From Rhodomyrtus psidioides (lineage: Eukaryota; Streptophyta; Magnoliopsida; Myrtales; Myrtaceae): a stretch of DNA of 64,000 bases. The stretch spans positions 8,184,501 through 8,248,500 of the forward strand of contig JAILYB010000014.1 in assembly GCA_021437785.1 (NCBI GenBank), in the 5' to 3' direction. The position numbers and the translations under genes are program-made. Shown here in pieces: positions 22,817-36,800 of the stretch; the stretch's first letter is position 1, and each line of letters opens with the position of its first letter. The notes below the pieces were generated by a model. The model worked only from the letters and a program-made list of their open reading frames with translations, ran no database searches and was not told the origin of the DNA.

Positions 22817-25800
22817 CATGGTTTGGCAATGCTTAATATTTAAAGATAACTAATAAATAAAAAATTAGGGTACTTCAACAAAGGATTATATATTCAATAG
22901 GTAGGAGTTTTCGGCAATTCGTCAAACAGAAATGAGCATAATATGACAAAAAATGCCTAACTACCTATTTGATTGCCGCGCAAAACATTTGCAGTGATCT
23001 TAACTTGACTCTAGCTATTATTTGAAGCGTAATAATAAATAAAAAAATGATTATACATCAACATAGTGTTATCTATACAAAAGTTGCAATTTTCCTAAGG
23101 TTTTTCGAGTAGAAATGACTTTAAGAAGGTAAAATTAACTAACTACCTATTTGATCGATACATGGATTGACAATGCTTAAAATTTCAAGATAACTAATAA
23201 ATAAAAAATTAGGATACTTCAACAAAGGATTATATATTCAATAGGTAGGAGTTTTCGGTAATTCGTTAAACAGAAATGAGCAAAATATGACAAAAAATGC
23301 CTAACAACCTATTTGATCACCGCGCAAAACATTTGCCGTGATCCTTAACTTGACTCTAGCTATTATTTGAAGAGTAATAATTAATAAAAAAATGATCATA
23401 CATCAACATAGTGTAATCTATACAAAAGTCGCAATTTTCCTAAGGTTCTTCGAGTAGAAATGACATTAAGAAGGTCAAATTAACTAACTACCTATTTGAT
23501 CGATACATGGTTTGGCAATGCTTAATATTTAAAGATAACTAATAAATAAAAAATTAGGGTACTTCAACAAAGGATTATAAATTCAATAGGTAGGAGTTTT
23601 CGGCAATTCGTCAAACAGAAATGAGCATAATATGACAAAAAATGCCTAACTACCTATTTGATCGCCGCGCAAAACATTTACAGTGATCTTAACTTGACTC
23701 TAGCTATTATTTGAAGCGTAATAATAAATAAAAAAAATGATTATACATCAACATAGTGTTATCTATACAAAAGTTGCAATTTTCCTAAGGTTTTTCGAGT
23801 AGAAATGACTTTAAGAAGGTAAAATTAACTAACTACCTATTTGATCGATACATGGATTGACAATGCTTAAAATTTCAAGATAACTAATAAATAAAAAATT
23901 AGGATACTTCAACAAAGGATTATATATTCAATAGGTAGGAGTTTTCGGTAATTCGTTAAACAGAAATGAGCAAAATATGACAAAAAATGCCTAACTACCT
24001 ATTTGATCACCGCGCAAAACATTTGTCGTGATCCTTAACTTGACTCTAGCTATTATTTGAAGAGTAATAATTAATAAAAAAATGATCATACATCAACATA
24101 GTGTTATCTATGCAAAAGTCGCAATCTTCCTAAGGTTCTTCGAGTAGAAATGACTTTAAGAAGGTAAAATTAACTAACTACCTATTTGATCGATACATGG
24201 ATTGACAATGCTTAAAATTTCAAGATAACTAATAAATAAAAGATAAGGATACTTCTACAAAGGATTATATATTCAATATGTGGGAGTTTTCGGCAATTTG
24301 TCAAACCGAAATAAGCCTAATAAGACAAAAAATGCCTAACTACCTATTTGATCGCCGCGCAAAACATTTGCAGTGATCTTAACTTGACTCTAGCTATTAT
24401 TTGAAGCGTAATAATAAATAAAAAAATGATTATACATCAACATAGTGTAATCTATACAAAAGTCGCAATTTTCCTAAGGTTGTTCGAGTAGAAATGACAT
24501 TAAGAAGGTCAAATTAACTAACTACCTATTTGATCGATACATGGATTGGCAATGCTTAATATTTAAAGATAACTAATGAATAAAAAATTAGGATAATTCA
24601 ACAAAGTATTATATATTCAATAGGTAGGAGTTTTCGGCAATTCGTCAAACAGAAATGAGCATAATATGACAAAAAATGCCTAACTACCTATTTGATCGCC
24701 GCGCAAAACATTTGCAGTGATCCTTAACTTGACTCTAGCTATTATTTGAAGCGTAATAATTAATAAAAAAATGATCACACATCAACATAGTGTTATCTAT
24801 ACAAAAGTCGCAATTTTCCTAAGGTTCTTCGAGTAGAAATGACTTTAAGAAGGTCAAATTAAATAACTACCTATTTGATCGATACATGGATTGGCAATGC
24901 TTAATATTTAAAGATAACTAATAAATAAAAAAATACGGTACTTCAACAAAGGATTATATATTCAATAGGTAGGAGTTTTCGGCAATTCGTCAAACAGAAA
25001 TGAGCATAACATGACAAAAAATGCCTAACTACCTATTTGATCGCCGCGCAAAACATTTGCAGTGATCCTTAACTTGACTCTAGCTATTATTTGAAGCGTA
25101 ATAATTAATAAAAAAATGATCACACATCAACATAGTGTTATCTATACAAAAGTCGCAATTTTCCTAAGGTTCTTCGAGTAGAAATGACTTTAAGAAGGTC
25201 AAATTAAATAACTACCTATTTGATCGATACATGGATTGGCAATGCTTAATATTTAAAGATAACTAATAAATAAAAAAATACGGTACTTCAACAAAGGATT
25301 ATATATTCAATAGGTAGGAGTTTTCAGCAATTCGTCAAACAGAAATGAGCATAACATGACAAAAAATGCCTAACTACCTATTTGATCGCCGCGCAAAACA
25401 TTTGCAATGATCCTTAACTTGACTCTAGCTATTATTTGAAGCGTAATAAGAAATAAAAAAATGATCATACATCAACATAGTGTTATCTATACAAAAGTCG
25501 CATTTGTCCTAAGGTTCTTCGAGTAGAAATGACTTTAAGAAGGTAAAATTAACTAACTACCTATTTGATCGATACATGGATTGACAATGCTTAAAATTTC
25601 AAGATAACTAATAAATAAAAGATAAGGATACTTCAACAAAGGATTATATATTCAATATGGGGGAGTTTTCGGCAATTCGTCAAATAGAAATGAGCAAAAT
25701 ATGACAAAAAATGCCTAACTACCTATTTGATCGCCGCGCAAAACATTTGCAGTGATCCTTAACTTGACTCTAGCTATTATTTGAAGCGTAATAATTAATA

Positions 25801-27394
25801 AAAAAAGTATCATACGTCAACATAGTGTTATTTATACAAAAGTCGCAATTTTCCTAAGGTTCTTCGAGTAGAAATGACCTTAAGAAGGTCAAATTAACTA
25901 ACAACCTATTTGATCGATACATGGATTGACAATGCTTAATATTTCAAGAAAACTAATAAATAATAAATTTGGGTACACCAACAAAGGATTATATATTCAA
26001 TAGGTGGGAGTTTTCGGCAATTCGTCAAACCGAAATGAGCCTTATATGACAAAAAATGCCTAACTACCTATTTGATCGCCGCGCAAAACATTTGCAGTGA
26101 TCTTAACTTGACTCTAGCTATTATTTGAAGCGTAATAATAAATAAAAAAATGATTATACATCAACATAGTGTTATCTATACAAAAGTTACAATTTTCCTA
26201 AGGTTTTTCGAGTAGAAATGACTTTAAGAAGGTAAAATTAACTAACTACCTATTTGATCGATACATGGTTTGGCAATGCTTAATATTTAAAGATAACTAA
26301 TAAATAAAAAATTAGGGTACTTCAACAAAGGATTATATATTCAATAGGTAGGAGTTTTCGGTAATTCGTTAAACAGAAATGAGCAAAATATGACAAAAAA
26401 TGCCTAACAACCTATTTGATCACCGCGCAAAACATTTGCCGTGATCCTTAACTTGACTCTAGCTATTATTTGAAGAGTAATAATTAATAAAAAAATGATC
26501 ATACATCAACATAGTGTAATCTATACAAAAGTCGCAATTTTCCTAAGGTTCTTCGAGTAGAAATGACATTAAGAAGGTCAAATTAACTAACTACCTATTT
26601 GATCGATACATGGTTTGGCAATGCTTAATATTTAAAGATAACTAATAAATAAAAAATTAGGGTACTTCAACAAAGGATTATATATTCAATAGGTAGGAGT
26701 TTTCGGCAATTCGTCAAACAGAAATGAGCATAATATGACAAAAAATGCCTAACTACCTATTTGATTGCCGCGCAAAACATTTGCAGTGATCTTAACTTGA
26801 CTCTAGCTATTATTTGAAGCGTAATAATAAATAAAAAAAATGATTATACATCAACATAGTGTTATCTATACAAAAGTTGCAATTTTCCTAAGGTTTTTCG
26901 AGTAGAAATGACTTTAAGAAGGTAAAATTAACTAACTACCTATTTGATCGATACATGGATTGACAATGCTTAAAATTTCAAGATAACTAATAAATAAAAA
27001 ATTAGGATACTTCAACAAAGGATTATATATTCAATAGGTAGGAGTTTTCGGTAATTCGTTAAACAAAAATTAGCAAAATATGACAAAAAATGCCTAACAA
27101 CCTATTTGATCGCCGCGCAAAATATTTGCAGTGATCTTAACTTGACTCTAGCTATTATTTGAAGCGTAATAATAAATAAAAAAATGATTATACATCAACA
27201 TAGTGTTATCTATACAAAAGTTGCAATTTTCCTAAGGTTTTTCGAGTAGAAATGACTTTAAGAAGGTAAAATTAACTAACTACCTATTTGATCGATACAT
27301 GGATTGACAATGCTTAAAATTTCAAGATAACTAATAAATAAAAAATTAGGATACTTCAACAAAGGATTATATATTCAATAGGTAGGAGTTTTCG
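22817..27394 (+). repeat. Mosaic stretch with a shifted copy of 8-mer block II (offset 3792 bp)
   Basis: Monomer starts 23094, 23439, 23784, 24129, 24473, 24818, 25163, 25508, 25853, 26197, 26542, 26887 and 27231. From about 23852 to 27062 it matches about 20060-23270 at a constant shift of 3792 bp, which is 11 monomers. The shared changes include tgattgccgcgc at 22974 and 26764. More substitutions separate this pair than the 8-mer II pair (for instance aagttacaatt at 26188, aataagac at 24319). It is therefore an older duplication that predates the final 8-mer doubling, or has been partly converted. Confidence 0.8.
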
Positions 27395-30152
27395 GTAATT
27401 CGTTAAACAGAAATGAGCAAAATATGACAAAAAATGCCTAACTACCTATTTGATCGCCGCGCAAAATATTTGCAGTGATCTTAACTTGACTCTAGCTATT
27501 ATTTGAAGCGTAATAATAAATAAAAAAATGATTATACATCAACATAGTGTTATCTATACAAAAGTTGCAATTTTCCTAAGGTTTTTCGAGTAGAAATGAC
27601 TTTAAGAAGGTAAAATTAACTAACTACCTATTTGATCGATACATGGATTGACAATGCTTAAAATTTCAAGATAACTAATAAATAAAAAATTAGGATACTT
27701 CAACAAAGGATTATATATTCAATAGGTAGGAGTTTTCGGTAATTCGTTAAACAAAAATTAGCAAAATATGACAAAAAATGCCTAACTACCTATTTGATCG
27801 CCGCGCAAAATATTTGCAGTGATCTTAACTTGACTCTAGCTATTATTTGAAGCGTAATAATAAATAAAAAAATGATTATACATCAACATAGTGTTATCTA
27901 TACAAAAGTTGCAATTTTCCTAAGGTTTTTCGAGTAGAAATGACTTTAAGAAGGTAAAATTAACTAACTACCTATTTGATCGATACATGGATTGACAATG
28001 CTTAAAATTTCAAGATAACTAATAAATAAAAAATTAGGATACTTCAACAAAGGATTATATATTCAATAGGTAGGAGTTTTCGGTAATTCGTTAAACAGAA
28101 ATGAGCAAAATATGACAAAAAATGCCTAACTACCTATTTGATCACCGCGCAAAACATTTGCCGTGATCCTTAACTTGACTCTAGCTATTATTTGAAGAGT
28201 AATAATTAATAAAAAAATGATCATACATCAACATAGTGTTATCTATGCAAAAGTCGCAATCTTCCTAAGGTTCTTCGAGTAGAAATGACTTTAAGAAGGT
28301 AAAATTAACTAACTACCTATTTGATCGATACATGGATTGACAATGCTTAAAATTTCAAGATAACTAATAAATAAAAGATAAGGATACTTCTACAAAGGAT
28401 TATATATTCAATATGTGGGAGTTTTCGGCAATTTGTCAAACCGAAATAAGCCTAATAAGACAAAAAATGCCTAACTACCTATTTGATCGCCGCGCAAAAC
28501 ATTTGCAGTGATCTTAACTTGACTCTAGCTATTATTTGAAGCGTAATAATAAATAAAAAAATGATTATACATCAACATAGTGTAATCTATACAAAAGTCG
28601 CAATTTTCCTAAGGTTGTTCGAGTAGAAATGACATTAAGAAGGTCAAATTAACTAACTACCTATTTGATCGATACATGGATTGGCAATGCTTAATATTTA
28701 AAGATAACTAATGAATAAAAAATTAGGATAATTCAACAAAGTATTATATATTCAATAGGTAGGAGTTTTCGGCAATTCGTCAAACAGAAATGAGCATAAT
28801 ATGACAAAAAATGCCTAACTACCTATTTGATCGCCGCGCAAAACATTTGCAGTGATCCTTAACTTGACTCTAGCTATTATTTGAAGCGTAATAATTAATA
28901 AAAAAATGATCACACATCAACATAGTGTTATCTATACAAAAGTCGCAATTTTCCTAAGGTTCTTCGAGTAGAAATGACTTTAAGAAGGTCAAATTAAATA
29001 ACTACCTATTTGATCGATACATGGATTGGCAATGCTTAATATTTAAAGATAACTAATAAATAAAAAAATACGGTACTTCAACAAAGGATTATATATTCAA
29101 TAGGTAGGAGTTTTCGGCAATTCGTCAAACAGAAATGAGCATAACATGACAAAAAATGCCTAACTACCTATTTGATCGCCGCGCAAAACATTTGCAGTGA
29201 TCCTTAACTTGACTCTAGCTATTATTTGAAGCGTAATAATTAATAAAAAAATGATCACACATCAACATAGTGTTATCTATACAAAAGTCGCAATTTTCCT
29301 AAGGTTCTTCGAGTAGAAATGACTTTAAGAAGGTCAAATTAAATAACTACCTATTTGATCGATACATGGATTGGCAATGCTTAATATTTAAAGATAACTA
29401 ATAAATAAAAAAATACGGTACTTCAACAAAGGATTATATATTCAATAGGTAGGAGTTTTCAGCAATTCGTCAAACAGAAATGAGCATAACATGACAAAAA
29501 ATGCCTAACTACCTATTTGATCGCCGCGCAAAACATTTGCAATGATCCTTAACTTGACTCTAGCTATTATTTGAAGCGTAATAATAAATAAAAAAAATGA
29601 TTATACATCAACATAGTGTTATCTATACAAAAGTTGCAATTTTCCTAAGGTTTTTCGAGTAGAAATGACTTTAAGAAGGTAAAATTAACTAACTACCTAT
29701 TTGATCGATACATGGTTTGGCAATGCTTAATATTTAAAGATAACTAATAAATAAAAAATTAGGGTACTTCAACAAAGGATTATATATTCAATAGGTAGGA
29801 GTTTTCGGTAATTCGTTAAACAGAAATGAGCAAAATATGACAAAAAATGCCTAACAACCTATTTGATCACCGCGCAAAACATTTGCCGTGATCCTTAACT
29901 TGACTCTAGCTATTATTTGAAGAGTAATAATTAATAAAAAAATGATTATACATCAACATAGTGTAATCTATACAAAAGTCGCAATTTTCCTAAGGTTCTT
30001 CGAGTAGAAATGACATTAAGAAGGTCAAATTAACTAACTACCTATTTGATCGATACATGGTTTGGCAATGCTTAATATTTAAAGATAACTAATAAATAAA
30101 AAATTAGGGTACTTCAACAAAGGATTATATATTCAATAGGTAGGAGTTTTCG
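27395..30152 (+). repeat. 8-mer higher-order repeat III, copy 1 (2758 bp)
   Basis: Monomer starts 27575, 27919, 28264, 28608, 28953, 29298, 29644 and 29989. The part from about 27919 to 29580 also matches 23784-25445 at a shift of about 4135 bp (12 monomers). Then the monomer at 29298 switches from the gtaataagaaat form to aataataaataaaaaaaatgattatac, a recombinant junction. It lacks the tttgggtac monomer that earlier blocks contain. Confidence 0.9.
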
Positions 30153-32910
30153 GTAATTCGTTAAACAGAAATGAGCAAAATATGACAAAAAATGCCTAAC
30201 TACCTATTTGATCGCCGCGCAAAATATTTGCAGTGATCTTAACTTGACTCTAGCTATTATTTGAAGCGTAATAATAAATAAAAAAATGATTATACATCAA
30301 CATAGTGTTATCTATACAAAAGTTGCAATTTTCCTAAGGTTTTTCGAGTAGAAATGACTTTAAGAAGGTAAAATTAACTAACTACCTATTTGATCGATAC
30401 ATGGATTGACAATGCTTAAAATTTCAAGATAACTAATAAATAAAAAATTAGGATACTTCAACAAAGGATTATATATTCAATAGGTAGGAGTTTTCGGTAA
30501 TTCGTTAAACAAAAATTAGCAAAATATGACAAAAAATGCCTAACTACCTATTTGATCGCCGCGCAAAATATTTGCAGTGATCTTAACTTGACTCTAGCTA
30601 TTATTTGAAGCGTAATAATAAATAAAAAAATGATTATACATCAACATAGTGTTATCTATACAAAAGTTGCAATTTTCCTAAGGTTTTTCGAGTAGAAATG
30701 ACTTTAAGAAGGTAAAATTAACTAACTACCTATTTGATCGATACATGGATTGACAATGCTTAAAATTTCAAGATAACTAATAAATAAAAAATTAGGATAC
30801 TTCAACAAAGGATTATATATTCAATAGGTAGGAGTTTTCGGTAATTCGTTAAACAGAAATGAGCAAAATATGACAAAAAATGCCTAACTACCTATTTGAT
30901 CACCGCGCAAAACATTTGCCGTGATCCTTAACTTGACTCTAGCTATTATTTGAAGAGTAATAATTAATAAAAAAATGATCATACATCAACATAGTGTTAT
31001 CTATGCAAAAGTCGCAATCTTCCTAAGGTTCTTCGAGTAGAAATGACTTTAAGAAGGTAAAATTAACTAACTACCTATTTGATCGATACATGGATTGACA
31101 ATGCTTAAAATTTCAAGATAACTAATAAATAAAAGATAAGGATACTTCTACAAAGGATTATATATTCAATATGTGGGAGTTTTCGGCAATTTGTCAAACC
31201 GAAATAAGCCTAATAAGACAAAAAATGCCTAACTACCTATTTGATCGCCGCGCAAAACATTTGCAGTGATCTTAACTTGACTCTAGCTATTATTTGAAGC
31301 GTAATAATAAATAAAAAAATGATTATACATCAACATAGTGTAATCTATACAAAAGTCGCAATTTTCCTAAGGTTGTTCGAGTAGAAATGACATTAAGAAG
31401 GTCAAATTAACTAACTACCTATTTGATCGATACATGGATTGGCAATGCTTAATATTTAAAGATAACTAATGAATAAAAAATTAGGATAATTCAACAAAGT
31501 ATTATATATTCAATAGGTAGGAGTTTTCGGCAATTCGTCAAACAGAAATGAGCATAATATGACAAAAAATGCCTAACTACCTATTTGATCGCCGCGCAAA
31601 ACATTTGCAGTGATCCTTAACTTGACTCTAGCTATTATTTGAAGCGTAATAATTAATAAAAAAATGATCACACATCAACATAGTGTTATCTATACAAAAG
31701 TCGCAATTTTCCTAAGGTTCTTCGAGTAGAAATGACTTTAAGAAGGTCAAATTAAATAACTACCTATTTGATCGATACATGGATTGGCAATGCTTAATAT
31801 TTAAAGATAACTAATAAATAAAAAAATACGGTACTTCAACAAAGGATTATATATTCAATAGGTAGGAGTTTTCGGCAATTCGTCAAACAGAAATGAGCAT
31901 AACATGACAAAAAATGCCTAACTACCTATTTGATCGCCGCGCAAAACATTTGCAGTGATCCTTAACTTGACTCTAGCTATTATTTGAAGCGTAATAATTA
32001 ATAAAAAAATGATCACACATCAACATAGTGTTATCTATACAAAAGTCGCAATTTTCCTAAGGTTCTTCGAGTAGAAATGACTTTAAGAAGGTCAAATTAA
32101 ATAACTACCTATTTGATCGATACATGGATTGGCAATGCTTAATATTTAAAGATAACTAATAAATAAAAAAATACGGTACTTCAACAAAGGATTATATATT
32201 CAATAGGTAGGAGTTTTCAGCAATTCGTCAAACAGAAATGAGCATAACATGACAAAAAATGCCTAACTACCTATTTGATCGCCGCGCAAAACATTTGCAA
32301 TGATCCTTAACTTGACTCTAGCTATTATTTGAAGCGTAATAATAAATAAAAAAAATGATTATACATCAACATAGTGTTATCTATACAAAAGTTGCAATTT
32401 TCCTAAGGTTTTTCGAGTAGAAATGACTTTAAGAAGGTAAAATTAACTAACTACCTATTTGATCGATACATGGTTTGGCAATGCTTAATATTTAAAGATA
32501 ACTAATAAATAAAAAATTAGGGTACTTCAACAAAGGATTATATATTCAATAGGTAGGAGTTTTCGGTAATTCGTTAAACAGAAATGAGCAAAATATGACA
32601 AAAAATGCCTAACAACCTATTTGATCACCGCGCAAAACATTTGCCGTGATCCTTAACTTGACTCTAGCTATTATTTGAAGAGTAATAATTAATAAAAAAA
32701 TGATTATACATCAACATAGTGTAATCTATACAAAAGTCGCAATTTTCCTAAGGTTCTTCGAGTAGAAATGACATTAAGAAGGTCAAATTAACTAACTACC
32801 TATTTGATCGATACATGGTTTGGCAATGCTTAATATTTAAAGATAACTAATAAATAAAAAATTAGGGTACTTCAACAAAGGATTATATATTCAATAGGTA
32901 GGAGTTTTCG
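30153..32910 (+). repeat. 8-mer higher-order repeat III, copy 2 (2758 bp)
   Basis: Monomer starts 30333, 30677, 31022, 31366, 31711, 32056, 32402 and 32747, each 2758 bp after its partner, with no difference I noticed. The copy ends inside the monomer at 32747, where ggtaattcgttaaac of copy 1 is replaced by ggcaattcgtcaaac. After this point the sequence resembles 26700-27200 instead. Confidence 0.91.
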
Positions 32911-35900
32911 GCAATTCGTCAAACAGAAATGAGCATAATATGACAAAAAATGCCTAACTACCTATTTGATTGCCGCGCAAAACATTTGCAGTGATCTTAA
33001 CTTGACTCTAGCTATTATTTGAAGCGTAATAATAAATAAAAAAAATGATTATACATCAACATAGTGTTATCTATACAAAAGTTGCAATTTTCCTAAGGTT
33101 TTTCGAGTAGAAATGACTTTAAGAAGGTAAAATTAACTAACTACCTATTTGATCGATACATGGATTGACAATGCTTAAAATTTCAAGATAACTAATAAAT
33201 AAAAAATTAGGATACTTCAACAAAGGATTATATATTCAATAGGTAGGAGTTTTCGGTAATTCGTTAAACAAAAATTAGCAAAATATGACAAAAAATGCCT
33301 AACTACCTATTTGATCGCCGCGCAAAATATTTGCAGTGATCTTAACTTGACTCTAGCTATTATTTGAAGCGTAATAATAAATAAAAAAATGATTATACAT
33401 CAACATAGTGTTATCTATACAAAAGTTGCAATTTTCCTAAAGTTTTTCGAGTAGAAATGACTTTAAGAAGGTAAAATTAACTAACTACCTATTTGATCGA
33501 TACATGGATTGACAATGCTTAAAATTTCAAGATAACTAATAAATAAAAAATTAGGATACTTCAACAAAGGATTATATATTCAATAGGTAGGAGTTTTCGG
33601 TAATTCGTTAAACAGAAATGAGCAAAATATGACAAAAAATGCCTAACTACCTATTTGATCGCCGCGCAAAATATTTGCAGTGATCTTAACTTGACTCTAG
33701 CTATTATTTGAAGCGTAATAATAAATAAAAAAATGATTATACATCAACATAGTGTTATCTATACAAAACTTGCAATTTTCCTAAGGTTTTTCGAGTAGAA
33801 ATGACTTTAAGAAGGTAAAATTAACTAACTACCTATTTGATCGATACATGGATTGACAATGCTTAAAATTTCAAGATAACTAATAAATAAAAAATTAGGA
33901 TACTTCAACAAAGGATTATATATTCAATAGGTAGGAGTTTTCGGTAATTCGTTAAACAGAAATGAGCAAAATATGACAAAAAATGCCTAACAACCTATTT
34001 GATCACCGCCCAAAACATTTGCCGTGATCCTTAACTTGACTCTAGCTATTATTTGAAGAGTAATAATTAATAAAAAAATGATCATACATCAACATAGTGT
34101 AATCTATACAAAAGTCGCAATTTTCCTAAGGTTCTTCGAGTAGAAATGACATTAAGAAGGTCAAATTAACTAACTACCTATTTGATCGATACATGGTTTG
34201 GCAATGCTTAATATTTAAAGATAACTAATAAATAAAAAATTAGGGTACTTCAACAAAGGATTATATATTCAATAGGTAGGAGTTTTCGGCAATTCGTCAA
34301 ACAGAAATGAGCATAATATGACAAAAAATGCCTAACTACCTATTTGAAAGCCGCGCAAAACATTTGCAGTGATCTTAACTTGACTCTAGCTATTATTTGA
34401 AGCGTAATAATAAATAAAAAAAATGATTATACATCAACATAGTGTTATCTATACAAAAGTTGCAATTTTCCTAAGGTTTTTCGAGTAGAAATGACTTTAA
34501 GAAGGTAAAATTAACTAACTACCTATTTGATCGATACATGGATTGACAATGCTTAAAATTTCAAGATAACTAATAAATAAAAAATTAGGATACTTCAACA
34601 AAGGATTATATATTCAATAGGTAGGAGTTTTCGGTAATTCGTTAAACAAAAATTAGCAAAATATGACAAAAAATGCCTAACTACCTATTTGATCGCCGCG
34701 CAAAATATTTGCAGTGATCTTAACTTGACTCTAGCTATTATTTGAAGCGTAATAATAAATAAAAAAATGATTATACATCAACATAGTGTTATCTATACAA
34801 AAGTTGCAATTTTCCTAAGGTTTTTCGAGTAGAAATGACTTTAAGAAGGTAAAATTAACTAACTACCTATTTGATCGATACATGGATTGACAATGCTTAA
34901 AATTTCAAGATAACTAATAAATAAAAGATAAGGATACTTCTACAAAGGATTATATATTCAATATGTGGGAGTTTTCGGCAATTTGTCAAACCGAAATAAG
35001 CCTAATAAGACAAAAAATGCCTAACTACCTATTTGATCGCCGCGCAAAACATTTGCAGTGATCTTAACTTGACTCTAGCTATTATTTGAAGCGTAATAAT
35101 AAATAAAAAAATGATTATACATCAACATAGTGTAATCTATACAAAAGTCGCAATTTTCCTAAGGTTGTTCGAGTAGAAATGACATTAAGAAGGTCAAATT
35201 AACTAACTACCCATTTGATCGATACATGGATTGGCAATGCTTAATATTTAAAGATAACTAATGAATAAAAAATTAGGATAATTCAACAAAGTATTATATA
35301 TTCAATAGGTAGGAGTTTTCGGCAATTCGTCAAACAGAAATGAGCATAATATGACAAAAAATGCCTAACTACCTATTTGATCGCCGCGCAAAACATTTGC
35401 AGTGATCTTAACTTGACTCTAGCTATTATTTGAAGCGTAATAATAAATAAAAAAATGATTATACATCAACATAGTGTTATCTATACAAAAGTTGCAATTT
35501 TCCTAAGGTTTTTCGAGTAGAAATGACTTTAAGAAGGTAAAATTAACTAACTACCTATTTGATCGATACATGGATTGACAATGCTTAAAATTTCAAGATA
35601 ACTAATAAATAAAAAATTAGGATACTTCAACAAAGGATTATATATTCAATAGGTAGGAGTTTTCGGTAATTCGTTAAACAGAAATGAGCAAAATATGACA
35701 AAAAATGCCTAACTACCTATTTGATCCCGCGCAAAACATTTGCCGTGATCCTTAACTTGACTCTAGCTATTATTTGAAGAGTAATAATTAATAAAAAAAT
35801 GATCATACATCAACATAGTGTTATCTATGCAAAAGTCGCAATCTTCCTAAGGTTCTTCGAGTAGAAATGACTTTAAGAAGGTAAAATTAACTAACTACCT

Positions 35901-36800
35901 ATTTGATCGATACATGGATTGACAATGCTTAAAATTTCAAGATAACTAATAAATAAAAGATAAGGATACTTCTACAAAGGATTATATATTCAATATGTGG
36001 GAGTTTTCGGCAATTTGTCAAACCGAAATAAGCCTAATATGACAAAAAATGCCTAACTACCTATTTGATCGCCGCGCAAAACATTTGCAGTGATCTTAAC
36101 TTGACTCTAGCTATTATTTGAAGCGTAATAATAAATAAAAAAATGATTATACATCAACATAGTGTAATCTATACAAAAGTCGCAATTTTCCTAAGGTTGT
36201 TCGAGTAGAAATGACATTAAGAAGGTCAAATTAACTAACTACCTATTTGATCGATACATGGATTGGCAATGCTTAATATTTAAAGATAACTAATGAATAA
36301 AAAATTAGGATAATTCAACAAAGTATTATATATTCAATAGGTAGGAGTTTTCGGCAATTCGTCAAACAGAAATGAGCATAATATGACAAAAAATGCCTAA
36401 CTACCTATTTGATCGCCGCGCAAAACATTTGCAGTGATCCTTAACTTGACTCTAGCTATTATTTGAAGCGTAATAATTAATAAAAAAATGATCACACATC
36501 AACATAGTGTTATCTATACAAAAGTCGCAATTTTCCTAAGGTTTTTCGAGTAGAAATGACTTTAAGAAGGTCAAATTAAATAACTACCTATTTGATCGAT
36601 ACATGGATTGGCAATGCTTAATATTTAAAGATAACTAATAAATAAAAAAATACGGTACTTCAACAAAGGATTATATATTCAATAGGTAGGAGTTTTCGGC
36701 AATTCGTCAAACAGAAATGAGCATAACATGACAAAAAATGCCTAACTACCTATTTGATCGCCGCGCAAAACATTTGCAGTGATCCTTAACTTGACTCTAG
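32911..36800 (+). repeat. Mosaic stretch; right part repeats 16.7-18.5 kb at an 18266-bp shift
   Basis: Monomer starts 33092, 33436, 33780, 34125, 34470, 34814, 35158, 35502, 35846, 36190 and 36535. The first three resemble 26887-27575. Private changes are cctaaagttttt at 33436, aaaacttgc near 33770, gatcaccgcccaaaac near 34010 and tttgaaagccgcgc near 34347. From about 34960 to 36800 it matches 16700-18540 at a constant 18266-bp shift (53 monomers), including the tttgatcccgcgc deletion. This is the longest-range clear copy in the window. Confidence 0.82.
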
